From contig CABYZM010000008.1 of assembly GCA_902523435.1 (NCBI GenBank), forward strand, positions 1 through 53,915: a stretch of DNA of 53,915 nucleotides, in the 5' to 3' direction. The translations under genes were made by a program, and so were the position numbers. Source of the stretch: an uncultured SAR116 cluster alpha proteobacterium. GTDB lineage: Bacteria > Pseudomonadota > Alphaproteobacteria > Puniceispirillales > Puniceispirillaceae. Positions 8,364 through 16,821 of this stretch are shown one piece after another (the stretch's first letter is position 1; every line of letters starts with the position of its first letter). Below the pieces are notes generated by a model. The model had not been told where the DNA came from. It searched no databases and saw only the letters and a program-made list of their open reading frames with translations.

Positions 8364-8926
8364 GTCTTTTTCTCCAATCTAAAATGGTTTTGGTTACAGC
8401 AATTGGCACTGCTGGAAGGCGCTGCCATCGAAATAATGAGTATGGTTCGCATTGCAGCTGATATAGGTAAGCCAATTACAGATGACATAAACGCCGTGCT
8501 GAATTGTGCAGTTAAGTCTGCAATAACTTGATTGATCGTATCTGGTGATAGATTTGCATCGCTGAGACCACCAATACCTAAACAAATTCCAAGCAATGTA
8601 TAAGTTAACGCGAGTGTAGCTATACCTGAGCTGGCCTGTAGTCCAAATTGTCGCCAATTTTGCGCTTCGACTTCATTGTAAGATCTAAGTTTTTGAACCT
8701 TTAAAAGAGCTAAAACGGCACCGAATAGAAGGGCTGCTAGTAGCACAATAAAGCTTAAACCCAGAACGTTTAATGCCCATTCAGAAATAAATTCAACAGA
8801 CATTCCTGTAGCATAAACACTATAAGCAAGTACTATAACCAGACCGCCACCAATATAGCTGCATGCCCGAGCAAACATGCCAAAAATATCCGATGAATAG
8901 TGCCTTTGGATGTTTATTAGAGACAT
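8360..8926 (-). CDS. MotA/TolQ/ExbB-like proton channel subunit
   Basis: This 188-residue protein has four predicted helices at about 21-41, 50-75, 98-120 and 141-168. The last two carry the family signature: GIATLALTYTLLGICLGIGG, like the Thr-containing TolQ/ExbB pore helix, and FSTAFMSSVIGLPISAA, matching the L-x-T-AF-x(4)-G-P pattern of TolQ, ExbB and MotA. These proteins form pentamers around two TolR/ExbD/MotB helices and use ion flux for mechanical work. The start codon shares one base with the upstream stop (TAATG). Compared with ExbB (about 240 aa), the cytoplasmic loop is short. No iron-receptor or tol-pal gene is nearby, so neither standard role is supported. Confidence 0.8.
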   Translation of the reverse strand: MSLINIQRHYSSDIFGMFARACSYIGGGLVIVLAYSVYATGMSVEFISEWALNVLGLSFIVLLAALLFGAVLALLKVQKLRSYNEVEAQNWRQFGLQASSGIATLALTYTLLGICLGIGGLSDANLSPDTINQVIADLTAQFSTAFMSSVIGLPISAAMRTILIISMAAPSSSANCCNQNHFRLEKKT

Positions 8927-9306
8927 TATTTTGATACCCTTGTTGACATCAGATCATCGGTGCTCATGCCGACTTGGTCAAACCAATGCCCTTGAATTGA
9001 ACTTTGGTTTTCAACAGATGCATGCGCTAGAAATGTTAACTCAAAAGATTGGAATGACCGCTTGACTAAATTACTGGTTTTGCTCCTAAGTTTTTTGTCA
9101 TTAAGAACAATCCGCTCTAGGTCAGCAAGCCTGCGCTTTGCAGCTGAGAGCCTCTGCCATCTTTCTTCTGCAGAGAGTTTTCCATCGATCATTTCCATCA
9201 CTGTCAAAGCTCTCTCTCGCTCTAAATTTTCTAAAGAACCGGCTATAGACAGTTGTGGTAAAATAGTAGCTGTAATAGCAACAATAAGCAGTGTCTTAAT
9301 TTTCAT
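8926..9306 (-). CDS. Small secreted helical protein
   Basis: This 126-residue protein has a clear signal peptide (residues 1-22, cleavage after SIAG). It is followed by an almost continuous amphipathic helical stretch (about 25-95, rich in Glu, Arg, Leu and Lys), possibly coiled-coil. No cysteine, lipobox or catalytic motif is present. SD GGAG is visible on the minus strand before the start. It is coupled to the channel gene by TAATG. Its role is unknown; a periplasmic accessory of the channel complex is inferred from position. Confidence 0.75.
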   Translation of the reverse strand: MKIKTLLIVAITATILPQLSIAGSLENLERERALTVMEMIDGKLSAEERWQRLSAAKRRLADLERIVLNDKKLRSKTSNLVKRSFQSFELTFLAHASVENQSSIQGHWFDQVGMSTDDLMSTRVSK

Positions 9307-9321
9307 TTTTTACTCCTTCAA

Positions 9322-10191
9322 TTAGTTTAAAAATAGTTCGAGCCCGTCAGCTGGCGCCCTGAAATCTCTAAAGCCTGGCACCTTCTCTCCGTCGTAGTTT
9401 ATCTGGTGCACTTCATCTGCTAGAGCCATAGCATCCAAAGTGAGAATGCGAGCCATATATCCCAGAATTTCACTTTCCATGTCGATGATTGCTAAGTCAG
9501 CTTCAGTAGACAAAATCAACTCATTTAGGTGGTCCGCAGTGCTGTTTGCTCCCGCAGAACCAAAGTGACTGTTCATGGGATGGGCTTCAATCACTGAACG
9601 TAACTGAGCAATTGCCTGCTTGTTCTTTTCGTAATGCTTGCTGAACTTGCTCTCTTTTTGCATGCTTGTCTCAAACAAGTCATCTCTCAAAGCACTGTCT
9701 ATGGAGTTAGCCCGTGAGACGGCCTGCTCCTGAAGTTCACGAAGCTCCGAGGTCTCAGCAAGCCGAGCGCCATCACGCTTCGCTTTACGCATCAATCTTT
9801 TCAGATAGTTAAGTTTTGTGCTGAGCTTTGCCCGCTTTAAATCTAGTTGATCACCCATTAATTCAACATAAGATTTCTTCCCTTCGAGTATCTGATGCCG
9901 AATTTCAATATTTTCTTCACCACTATATTGTCCCTCAGCTTCCTGAAGAGTTTGGATTTGGCCTACTTGCTGATTCAGTTGTGTGTCAACATTCATTAGA
10001 TCCTGCGCTAATAGGGATTTACTAAAGTCTTGGTTAATCGCCTGTTCCAAGTGTTGTGGCGGTAACAAAAGTATTTTTTCACTGAGATTTGGTTTCCACT
10101 CAGAAATTGAAGTGGCTAGTGAAGGCTGAAGACAAAGACTTAACACGCCTATCGAGGTCAATGTCATTATTGTTAGGTTCAGCTTTTTCAT
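9322..10191 (-). CDS. Secreted coiled-coil protein
   Basis: I take the start at the ATG at 10191, because AAAGGAGTAAAAAG precedes it at ideal spacing; the longer in-frame start at 10239 would overlap the upstream gene. The product is 289 residues, with a signal peptide (about 1-27, ending SLAT). Long helical regions follow (roughly 65-165 and 195-250), rich in Leu, Glu, Gln and Lys. No enzymatic motif is visible. It lies 15 bp from the next gene in the same operon. Probably a periplasmic structural or adaptor component. Confidence 0.75.
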   Translation of the reverse strand: MKKLNLTIMTLTSIGVLSLCLQPSLATSISEWKPNLSEKILLLPPQHLEQAINQDFSKSLLAQDLMNVDTQLNQQVGQIQTLQEAEGQYSGEENIEIRHQILEGKKSYVELMGDQLDLKRAKLSTKLNYLKRLMRKAKRDGARLAETSELRELQEQAVSRANSIDSALRDDLFETSMQKESKFSKHYEKNKQAIAQLRSVIEAHPMNSHFGSAGANSTADHLNELILSTEADLAIIDMESEILGYMARILTLDAMALADEVHQINYDGEKVPGFRDFRAPADGLELFLN

Positions 10192-10217
10192 CTTTTTACT
10201 CCTTTTGATATATCTCT

Positions 10218-10778
10218 TCAGTTCACCATCCAGTGCCAAGCTCTGCGTATTTCCTTCTTAAGCTTTGGTCTAGCATTGGTGCTCGCTAGGGCAAATTGAT
10301 TGATATTTTCGGAGTTATCTAAAATGACACTCATGGATTGCTTGAAAGATGAACCATCAGGATAAACCAGATCTCTTCCGCCAAAGCTTAAGTCAAAAAC
10401 CTCCGAAGCAACGCGGGCACGGTCAATCGATCCACCTTTGATAAAGTTTTGAGCACTGAGCGCAACCACCTTCATATTTTGTTCCTGGTCTACTAAGGAG
10501 ATTTCTCCATCAAGTTCGTAATGGCAGGATAATAATTTTTCTGCGCTTGCGAGATGCAAAGAAAAATCTTTGCTTTCCTGAGCTCTTCTATCAAGTTCTA
10601 AACCCTCATTCTTACAATCGTTAAAATCTGCGACTAAACGCAATTCATCATATCGGTCAGCACGAAAATCGATGTGTTCAACTGAACGAAAAGTTGGGGT
10701 TGTCTGGCAAGCAGTTAACAGCGTGGCAGCCGAAACAAACAAGAGAGACTTGAACGCAGTTTTATATCTAATTTTCAT
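10218..10778 (-). CDS. Lipoprotein of unknown function
   Basis: This 186-residue protein has a type II signal peptide with lipobox LTAC (Cys24), so it should be lipid-modified. The residue after Cys is Gln rather than Asp, which favours the outer membrane under the E. coli Lol rule. The mature part has a Cys pair (about 54 and 85) that could form a disulfide. It contains no recognised domain. It is the second gene of the minus-strand cluster and could be the outer-membrane anchor of the assembly. Confidence 0.75.
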   Translation of the reverse strand: MKIRYKTAFKSLLFVSAATLLTACQTTPTFRSVEHIDFRADRYDELRLVADFNDCKNEGLELDRRAQESKDFSLHLASAEKLLSCHYELDGEISLVDQEQNMKVVALSAQNFIKGGSIDRARVASEVFDLSFGGRDLVYPDGSSFKQSMSVILDNSENINQFALASTNARPKLKKEIRRAWHWMVN

Positions 10779-10795
10779 TGAATGCTCCTCAGTTT

Positions 10796-11311
10796 CTAAT
10801 TTTGATCTATCAGTGTATATCGCTCTGTTGAACGCACCTTGACAAAGCTATTGCGCTTGAATGGGCGCTTGGATTGAAACGTGATAAATTTGTCGTGAAG
10901 ACGAACTTTCACATCATAATGGTTGAGAACTTTTTCTTGTCGCTCCCTGAAGATGGTTTTTCTGGTGCATTTGTAAGTTGGAGAGCTTTGTTCGTAGCTG
11001 TCAGCTACAAATAATGCCCCAAGCGACGTCCCGAGTGCGCCCATACCATGGGCATCAGACACCGCGTTACCAATCGCGGCACCTATCAAACCCCCAATTA
11101 TGATGTCACCAACAAGATTTCCAGGATCAGTGGAGTAAGTAAGTGTTTCTTTACATTCATTATGGGATATTGGTTGCGAAATGGTTTTTACAGACCAAAC
11201 AGGTTCGCTGCTAACTACTTTTGCATAAGCGTCAGTCTCATAAGAATTAGCTTGAAATGAAAACCCTATTAGGCCGATGCCAATCGCCATTAATTTCTGC
11301 AATGCCTTCAT
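10796..11311 (-). CDS. Glycine-zipper outer-membrane-type protein
   Basis: This 171-residue protein has a signal peptide (1-24). A glycine-zipper segment, GDIIIGGLIGAAIGNAV (about 70-86) and GALGTSLGALFVADS, resembles the Gly-zipper 2TM domain of the Rickettsia 17 kDa antigen family and SlyB. A beta-like C-terminal domain ends in RYTLIDQN. Two Cys (one before, one after the zipper) may pair. It is the first gene of the minus-strand cluster; SD GGAG lies upstream of the start. Proteins of this type often insert in or span the outer membrane. Confidence 0.75.
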   Translation of the reverse strand: MKALQKLMAIGIGLIGFSFQANSYETDAYAKVVSSEPVWSVKTISQPISHNECKETLTYSTDPGNLVGDIIIGGLIGAAIGNAVSDAHGMGALGTSLGALFVADSYEQSSPTYKCTRKTIFRERQEKVLNHYDVKVRLHDKFITFQSKRPFKRNSFVKVRSTERYTLIDQN

Positions 11312-11342
11312 TTTTTAACTCCAGTTTTTTTACTAACCGGAG

Positions 11343-11356
11343 AAATGAATTCATTT
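11343..11356. promoter_or_regulatory. 14 bp perfect palindrome, possible operator
   Basis: AAATGAATTCATTT is a perfect 14 bp palindrome lying 32 bp upstream of the first gene of the minus-strand envelope cluster, in the 109 bp gap after the winged-helix gene. The position fits an operator, but perfect AT-rich palindromes of this size can arise by chance. Confidence 0.3.
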
Positions 11357-11420
11357 GGGGCGTTTTTGCAAAAGTGAAACTAAAAAATCAAATTTCATTT
11401 TGGAATTCTCAAAAAAACAG

Positions 11421-11720
11421 CTATTTAACAAACGTGTAGAGGCCACTTCTTTGACCTCCCAATTTTTCAATTATTCCTTTAGAAATTAATGTTTTAATGC
11501 TCTTGTAAAGCTGTGCTTTGGAGACGCTTATTCCTCTCTCGGAGCAGTCTTTTGTAAAATCATCAAAAACTAGAGAAAATCCATGCTCATTCTTCTCATA
11601 TTTTTCCCACATAGTCGTTAGAATCAATCTATCCATTGGAGTAAGAGACTGGAGACCAAGATTTTGAGCGGTTTCTTCGGTCAGTTTCAGAACGCCAACA
11701 AATGTTTTTAAATTCACCAT
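11421..11720 (-). CDS. Small winged-helix DNA-binding protein
   Basis: This 99-residue protein resembles a winged-helix domain, with a recognition-helix-like stretch (about 65-85, ISVSKAQLYKSIKTLISKGI) followed by a wing (EKLGGQRSGLYTFVK). It has no sensor domain. It starts 2 bp after the stop of the membrane protein gene upstream, so the two are probably cotranscribed. It sits directly upstream of the envelope cluster and is the best candidate for its local regulator; this is not shown by the sequence. Confidence 0.65.
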   Translation of the reverse strand: MVNLKTFVGVLKLTEETAQNLGLQSLTPMDRLILTTMWEKYEKNEHGFSLVFDDFTKDCSERGISVSKAQLYKSIKTLISKGIIEKLGGQRSGLYTFVK

Positions 11721-11722
11721 GA

Positions 11723-12292
11723 TTAATTATTTTTCTTTAAGGTTTTTAGTAATGCTGGACGAACCAAAAATACAAGAACAACAAAAACGGTGACCGTGCC
11801 CACAAGATCCCCTAGGAGAAACATCCACGGCAACACGGCGGGGTCAAAATTATTAATCGCCGATTGGCCCAATGAATTAAGAACCGAGGAAGCAAACGCA
11901 AAAGATAAATATAACCAAAGATTGTTTCGATTGCTCTCCCCATCAAACATAGGAGCGGCGAAAATCGATTTGCGAGAGGACAGATTATGGAAAAGCAGAG
12001 GAATAACAACACAAGCAGTTCCAATTATTGAGCCAGGAATCATCAATGAGTCCAGACTTAAAGAGCTAGCTGACAATAGATTTATCGCCATCATCCCAGT
12101 AATAATCGCTGGCGTCGCACTCAAACCATAAGCTAGGATCAAAGCCACCTTGATCCCGTGGGGTACGTAGATAAAACTCACGATATATGTATTTTGGTCG
12201 ACCCTCAGATATTCTTCAACTGGGAAAATTACATAGCTCTGTAGAACAAATGCTGCGAAAATTATGAGGAAGTTTTCGATAAACTGTTTCAA
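11723..12292 (-). CDS. MASE1-like membrane protein without output domain
   Basis: This 189-residue protein has five or six predicted transmembrane helices. It contains YVPHGIKVALILAYG (about 42-56) and GDLVGTVTVFVVLVFLVRP near the end. These match the general pattern of MASE1 sensory membrane domains (a Pro-Gly pair early, a GD-x-G motif late), which are usually fused to GGDEF or histidine kinase domains. No output domain is present here. It could signal through the adjacent winged-helix protein. The family call is tentative. Confidence 0.55.
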   Translation of the reverse strand: MKQFIENFLIIFAAFVLQSYVIFPVEEYLRVDQNTYIVSFIYVPHGIKVALILAYGLSATPAIITGMMAINLLSASSLSLDSLMIPGSIIGTACVVIPLLFHNLSSRKSIFAAPMFDGESNRNNLWLYLSFAFASSVLNSLGQSAINNFDPAVLPWMFLLGDLVGTVTVFVVLVFLVRPALLKTLKKNN

Positions 12293-12421
12293 TCCTAGAG
12301 ACTTTCTGTGTACTAACTTTATTTTAGAGTTCGTTTAGCTGAAAAGCACACTCATCACATTTCTAAGGCGACAATCCCTTTAATCATACTCAAATTTCGA
12401 GAGAACGGATGATATTTTAGA

Positions 12422-12838
12422 ATGATGTTAAAAAATAAATTATTATTGGTTGCTGCTACCGCAGTAGTCATAAATTCTGCAGCTCCTGTGGCACAAGAAT
12501 TAGAAGAAAGTTTCAATTGTGTTGGCAAAGCATCACTAACAGATGAAATGCCAAAAGACCTTAACAAAGAAATAAAGATGCTATTAACACTTCTTACTCC
12601 AATAGAATTCACTGAAACTTTTGAAATTAGAGATGCTCTTATTGAAGGTGCCAAAATACAAATCAGTGATTCAAAGATCACCCTTGCTGAAACTTTTTTC
12701 AAAAAAATTGGAAAAATTGACACGAATATTTATCAAATGGAAATTAATCGGTCCACAGGAGCATTTTATTTGGAAGGGAAAATGAGTTTCCAAGGAACAG
12801 GAATTTATGTGGCGGCACGCGGAAATTGCACAACATAA
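12422..12838 (+). CDS. Small secreted protein of unknown function
   Basis: This 138-residue protein has a signal peptide (1-25, ending PVAQ). The mature form has two Cys (in FNCVG and at the end, GNCTT) that could pair. No family is recognised. It is divergent from the MASE1-like gene, with 129 bp between the starts that must hold both promoters. It ends 9 bp from the convergent CitE-like gene. AT-rich like the preceding island. Confidence 0.65.
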   Translation: MMLKNKLLLVAATAVVINSAAPVAQELEESFNCVGKASLTDEMPKDLNKEIKMLLTLLTPIEFTETFEIRDALIEGAKIQISDSKITLAETFFKKIGKIDTNIYQMEINRSTGAFYLEGKMSFQGTGIYVAARGNCTT

Positions 12839-12847
12839 TCAAGGAAT

Positions 12848-13729
12848 CTATTGCTCTCCATTTTTTTTGGCTAAATTGAAAGTGTTGAAGATGCGCGTCA
12901 TTCTATCAATTACTGGCTTTTCTACAAGCCTGCCATCTAGCACTGTTACACCGGTCGAAGATTGATGATACGCTTGCAACACTTTTTCAGCCTCACAGAA
13001 TTGTTCCTCTGTTGGCGTGAAAGCCTCATGGATCAAAGACAATTGTGTAGGGTGAATGGCAGCTTTACCAGTAAACCCAATATGGGCGGCGGCTCTGGCC
13101 TCACGAAGCAGCCCATCTGTATCAGCGATATGCAGATATGGCATATCCATGACATCTATGCCAGTTGAAGCTGCAGCGTGAATGACACGCTGACGAGCAT
13201 ACAACAGTGGCTCCCAGTCTGGAGAGCATCGCAGTTGAGATGCCAAATCAACGCCGCCAAACAGTACCATCTCTATGCGCGGCGAAACCCGCAGAATATC
13301 AAAACACTCCTCCAGCCCTTGATTGGTCTCAATCAACAAAAATAAGGAGCCGTCAAACCCATGGGCCTGCAGATGATGTTCAACCGACCGCAGCTCATCC
13401 GCTGTACTGATTTTTGGCAGCATCAGCCCGACTGAACGGGTCTGCAAAGATAAAAAGGCTGACAAATCACCCTCACCAGCAGCTGTTTCAGGATGGTTGA
13501 CGCGCACCAATATTTCAGCCTGTGTGCCTATCTTGCCTGTATTGTAAGCAGAAAGACCAGCCAGCAGCTTCAGCATATTTTCCCGTGCCAAATCTTTATG
13601 ATCAGGCCCAACACCATCTTCCAGCTCTATACAAATCATGTCAGCTGGACCTGCAAGGGCCTTGTCAAACAACTCTGGCCGGTTCGCTGGCACAAATAAA
13701 AGGCTTCGCCGCAGACCTATCTTGATCAT
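12848..13729 (-). CDS. CitE-like HpcH/HpaI aldolase/lyase family enzyme
   Basis: This 293-residue protein is a citrate-lyase-beta-type TIM barrel. Visible family blocks are RRSLLFVPANRPELFDKA at the N-terminus, ELEDGVGPDHK (about 35-45), a conserved VRVNHPET, the LLIETNQGLE segment with the metal-binding Glu, and FGGVDLASQL. Members cleave or hydrolyse acyl-CoA C-C or thioester bonds (malyl-CoA, beta-methylmalyl-CoA, citramalyl-CoA). Without a citrate lyase alpha or gamma gene nearby, a malyl-CoA lyase/thioesterase or citramalyl-CoA lyase role is more likely than citrate lyase. It stands alone, marking the change to GC-richer sequence. Confidence 0.85.
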   Translation of the reverse strand: MIKIGLRRSLLFVPANRPELFDKALAGPADMICIELEDGVGPDHKDLARENMLKLLAGLSAYNTGKIGTQAEILVRVNHPETAAGEGDLSAFLSLQTRSVGLMLPKISTADELRSVEHHLQAHGFDGSLFLLIETNQGLEECFDILRVSPRIEMVLFGGVDLASQLRCSPDWEPLLYARQRVIHAAASTGIDVMDMPYLHIADTDGLLREARAAAHIGFTGKAAIHPTQLSLIHEAFTPTEEQFCEAEKVLQAYHQSSTGVTVLDGRLVEKPVIDRMTRIFNTFNLAKKNGEQ

Positions 13730-13893
13730 AAACTATTATCCATTAATTTCTTTATTAGCCACATTTATCATGCGCTGGCCAGCTCAAAGAAGACAAGCTT
13801 AACCTCCCTTGTATCTACAGAAGTTAGTTTAGTGTTGAAAATACGACATTGCTGCCTATTTAAAAATAGTCAAATAACCTCATGAGGATAACC

Positions 13894-14391
13894 ATGATAA
13901 AAGGACTCCACCACGCCGCCTTTAGGTGCCGCAATTCAGAGCAGACGCGGGCATTTTATGAAGAATTCTTAGGCCTGACGTTAGCAGGTGCACTGGAAAT
14001 CAAGGAAACAAAAACAGGCCGAGATACCTCTGTCCTGCATAGTTTTTATCAGCTAGATGACGGGTCTTTTATCGCTTTTTTTGAAGCCCCAGATCAGCCC
14101 TTCGAGTTTATCAAGCAGCATGATTATGATTTGCATCTGGCACTGGAAGTGACACAGACGCATTTGCATGAAATGTTTGAAAGGGGTAAAACGGAAAATG
14201 TGCCAACAAGAGGTATTTCAGATCATGGATTTATTTCATCAATCTACTTTCGTGATCCAAATGGTTATGTAGTAGAGTTAACCGCAAAGAATGATGACCA
14301 TGATGATCATCTTCAGCCGAATAATCAGATCGCGCGCAATCTCCTGAGTGACTGGACTGAGCGGTTTCATGCTGAAGATAGTCCTAGCTAA
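13894..14391 (+). CDS. VOC-family (glyoxalase/dioxygenase fold) protein
   Basis: I place the start at 13894, since GAGGA lies 5 bp upstream; an ATG at 13882 is in frame but has no SD. The product (165 residues) begins IKGLHHAAFRCRN, with the first metal-ligand His, and contains SIYFRDPNGYVVELTAK, with the final Glu ligand, typical of VOC enzymes. Substrate cannot be read from sequence; glyoxalase, extradiol dioxygenase-like and fosfomycin-resistance types share this fold. It lies just upstream of ccmE but is probably functionally unrelated. Confidence 0.8.
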   Translation: MIKGLHHAAFRCRNSEQTRAFYEEFLGLTLAGALEIKETKTGRDTSVLHSFYQLDDGSFIAFFEAPDQPFEFIKQHDYDLHLALEVTQTHLHEMFERGKTENVPTRGISDHGFISSIYFRDPNGYVVELTAKNDDHDDHLQPNNQIARNLLSDWTERFHAEDSPS

Positions 14392-14409
14392 ATAAAGGCT
14401 TAACCTCGG

Positions 14410-14844
14410 GTGACAGGCAAATCCAAACGACTGGCGGTATTCGCTGTGATAGCTGCGATGCTTTCAGGCGGGGTCTTTCTAATAATGTCAGCGCTGCAAG
14501 ATAACATTGTGCTGTTTTTCACGCCTTCTGAGCTAACACCTGAGAAAATGACAGCCAGGCAGCTGCGCATCGGCGGGTTAGTTGAGGAAGGATCGGTTCA
14601 GATTGATGGCTTACAGGCCCGCTTTTCCATTACAGACAGCGCAGCTGTTGTGAGTGTGCTTTATACTGGCGCGCTACCTGATTTGTTTCGCGAAGGACAG
14701 GGAATTATTGCGCAGGGAAAGTTTGAAAACAATATATTCAGAGCGGAGAATGTTCTGGCGAAGCATGATGAAACCTATATGCCTCGTGAGGTTGCTGAGA
14801 GCCTGAAAGAACAGGGAGTCTGGAAAGGAGATAGTTCGAAATGA
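14410..14844 (+). CDS. ccmE: Cytochrome c maturation heme chaperone CcmE
   Basis: This 144-residue protein starts with GTG. It has an N-terminal membrane anchor (about 8-27) and a periplasmic OB-fold. The heme-binding His119 and Tyr123 are in the motif LAKHDETYMP, equivalent to His130/Tyr134 of E. coli CcmE. CcmE carries heme covalently from CcmC to the CcmFHI ligase. The stop overlaps the ccmF start in ATGA. The ccmABCD genes are not in this window. Confidence 0.95.
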   Translation: MTGKSKRLAVFAVIAAMLSGGVFLIMSALQDNIVLFFTPSELTPEKMTARQLRIGGLVEEGSVQIDGLQARFSITDSAAVVSVLYTGALPDLFREGQGIIAQGKFENNIFRAENVLAKHDETYMPREVAESLKEQGVWKGDSSK

Positions 14845-16802
14845 TTGCTGAGCTGTCTCACTTCGCTTTGTTTGTTGCCCTAATCGCCAGTTGCTGCCAG
14901 GCAATTTTGCCTCTTTATGGCAGTCTTGCAAAAAGGGAACCGCGCGCAGCCTGGCTGATGGCTTCAGCTGATATGTTTACGATTATCGCTGGCTTCACGG
15001 TGCTATTTGCCTTTTCTGGACTAGTCTGGTCATTTATCAGTTCTGATTTTTCAGTGGCGCTTGTCACCAACCATTCCCATTCTGCAAAACCGCTGATTTA
15101 CAAAATTTCAGGCACATGGGGAAACCATGAGGGCTCCTTGTTGTTATGGATTGTGATCCTGGTGCTGTTTAGCATGGGATTAAGCCTCAGCAAACAGCAG
15201 ATGCATTCTGTATTGAAAGCGCGTGTGTTGGCAGTTCAGGGTATTGTGACAACTGCCTTTCTGGCGTTCAGCCTGTTTACATCCAACCCATTTACGCGGC
15301 TTGATCCTGCTCCTTTGGACGGGCGCGGGCTCAACCCCATTCTGCAGGATATCGGATTGGCGATGCATCCACCGATGCTGTACCTGGGCTATGTTGGCCT
15401 GTCGATGGCTTTTGCATTTGCTGTGGCTGGATTAATCGATGGACGTGTTGACAAAGACTGGGCACGGGTGATGCGGCCATGGGTAAGTGCCGCCTGGTGC
15501 GCGCTGACGCTGGGCATAGCCCTGGGCAGCTGGTGGGCTTATTATGAGCTGGGCTGGGGCGGCTGGTGGTTCTGGGACCCAGTTGAAAATGCCTCGCTGA
15601 TGCCCTGGCTGGCGGCGACCGCCTTGCTGCACTCCAGCCTGGTGGTTGAAAAAACAGGGCAACTGAAAAGCTGGACCATCTTGCTGGCCATTATCGCGTT
15701 TTCGCTATCCCTCGTCGGCACCTTTATTGTGCGATCAGGACTGCTGACATCTGTACATAGCTTTGCCAGTGACCCAGCACGTGGCGTATTCATCTTAGGG
15801 ATCCTGCTCGTGGCTATCGGTATACCGCTGGCGCTGTTTGCCTGGCGTGGCCCACAGCTAGTAAGTCTCAAACAGACACAGCTAATTAGTCGCGAAGCTG
15901 GACTAATCGCCAATAACTTCCTACTGACAGCTGCCACATTAATTGTCCTTATCGGCACCTTTTACCCTCTGGCGCTTGAAGTGGCCACGGGCGCGCGCAT
16001 TACGGTGGGCCCACCTTATTTTGATGCCACTTTCACCCCTGTGATGTCAGTGTTAGTTGTCTGTATGGCGATCGGCCCATTGTTGGTCTGGCGGTCCGGT
16101 ATAACGCCCTCTGCCCGCACCACCCTCGCAGCAGCCTGCATCGGCGCCAGCCTAGCCAGCCTTGCTGGGCTGAGCCTTGTGAACGGCCTGTCTGCGGCCG
16201 CAATAGCCGGTCTAGGCCTTGCTGGCTGGCTAGGTATTTCTGTTATCAGTGACCTTCTTTTCCGGATAAAGCCGTTCAGACCTGGTGCGCGCCTGCAGCG
16301 GCTTAAGCTTATCAGCGGGCCTGTTTGGGGCATGTGGGTCGCACATTTCGGGATGGTGATCTTTCTCATCGGTGCGCTGGGAGAAGGCCTTTTTCAGACA
16401 GAGGTAATCACACGTGCCAAGCCCGGCGACACCATTATGCTGGCCGGACAAGAGGCAAAGTTCACAGGTGTCGAAGCCCGCCGGGGGCCAAATTACCAGA
16501 CCGAAACTGCTGTTATTGACCTGTTTGAGAATGGTCGTCAGATGACAACTTTATATCCCGAGAAGCGTTTCTATCCGGCAGCCCGTCAAACCACAACGGA
16601 AGCTGCTATCCGCACAAGGCTTAGCGGTGACCACTATATCGTGCTAGGCGACGGGGATGCTGAAAAAGGGTATACGCTGCGACTTTATCACAAGCCGTTG
16701 GTCAGCTTTATCTGGCTGGGCACAATATTCATGGCCCTTGGCGGCGGCATTGCCATTCTGCGCCGCCGCCCCGCGCTCAAGAAAACAGTCGAGCCAGCAT
16801 AA
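14841..16802 (+). CDS. ccmF: Heme lyase subunit CcmF
   Basis: This 653-residue polytopic membrane protein has the tryptophan-rich WWD motif WGGWWFWDPVEN (239-250) of the heme-handling protein family. GTWGNHEGSLLLW (91-103) and HPPMLYLGYVG (176-186), with a heme-ligand His, are also present. CcmF takes heme from holo-CcmE and, with CcmH and CcmI, attaches it to CXXCH of apocytochromes in the periplasm. AAGGAG precedes the start. Length matches the family (about 650). Confidence 0.97.
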   Translation: MIAELSHFALFVALIASCCQAILPLYGSLAKREPRAAWLMASADMFTIIAGFTVLFAFSGLVWSFISSDFSVALVTNHSHSAKPLIYKISGTWGNHEGSLLLWIVILVLFSMGLSLSKQQMHSVLKARVLAVQGIVTTAFLAFSLFTSNPFTRLDPAPLDGRGLNPILQDIGLAMHPPMLYLGYVGLSMAFAFAVAGLIDGRVDKDWARVMRPWVSAAWCALTLGIALGSWWAYYELGWGGWWFWDPVENASLMPWLAATALLHSSLVVEKTGQLKSWTILLAIIAFSLSLVGTFIVRSGLLTSVHSFASDPARGVFILGILLVAIGIPLALFAWRGPQLVSLKQTQLISREAGLIANNFLLTAATLIVLIGTFYPLALEVATGARITVGPPYFDATFTPVMSVLVVCMAIGPLLVWRSGITPSARTTLAAACIGASLASLAGLSLVNGLSAAAIAGLGLAGWLGISVISDLLFRIKPFRPGARLQRLKLISGPVWGMWVAHFGMVIFLIGALGEGLFQTEVITRAKPGDTIMLAGQEAKFTGVEARRGPNYQTETAVIDLFENGRQMTTLYPEKRFYPAARQTTTEAAIRTRLSGDHYIVLGDGDAEKGYTLRLYHKPLVSFIWLGTIFMALGGGIAILRRRPALKKTVEPA

Positions 16803-16821
16803 TGCTCAAGATCACCCTACA

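Noticed and set aside
6549-8926. Standard ExbB-ExbD-TonB iron uptake or Tol-Pal
   Set aside because: No ExbD next to the channel, no TonB-dependent receptor, no TolB or Pal, and the arm protein's C-terminal domain does not look like TonB.
1-11311. Zorya anti-phage system (ZorA/ZorB homologues)
   Set aside because: There is a MotA-like and a MotB-like candidate, but the channel lacks a long cytoplasmic tail, the partner lacks an OmpA-type domain, and no ZorC-like protein or ZorD helicase motif is visible.
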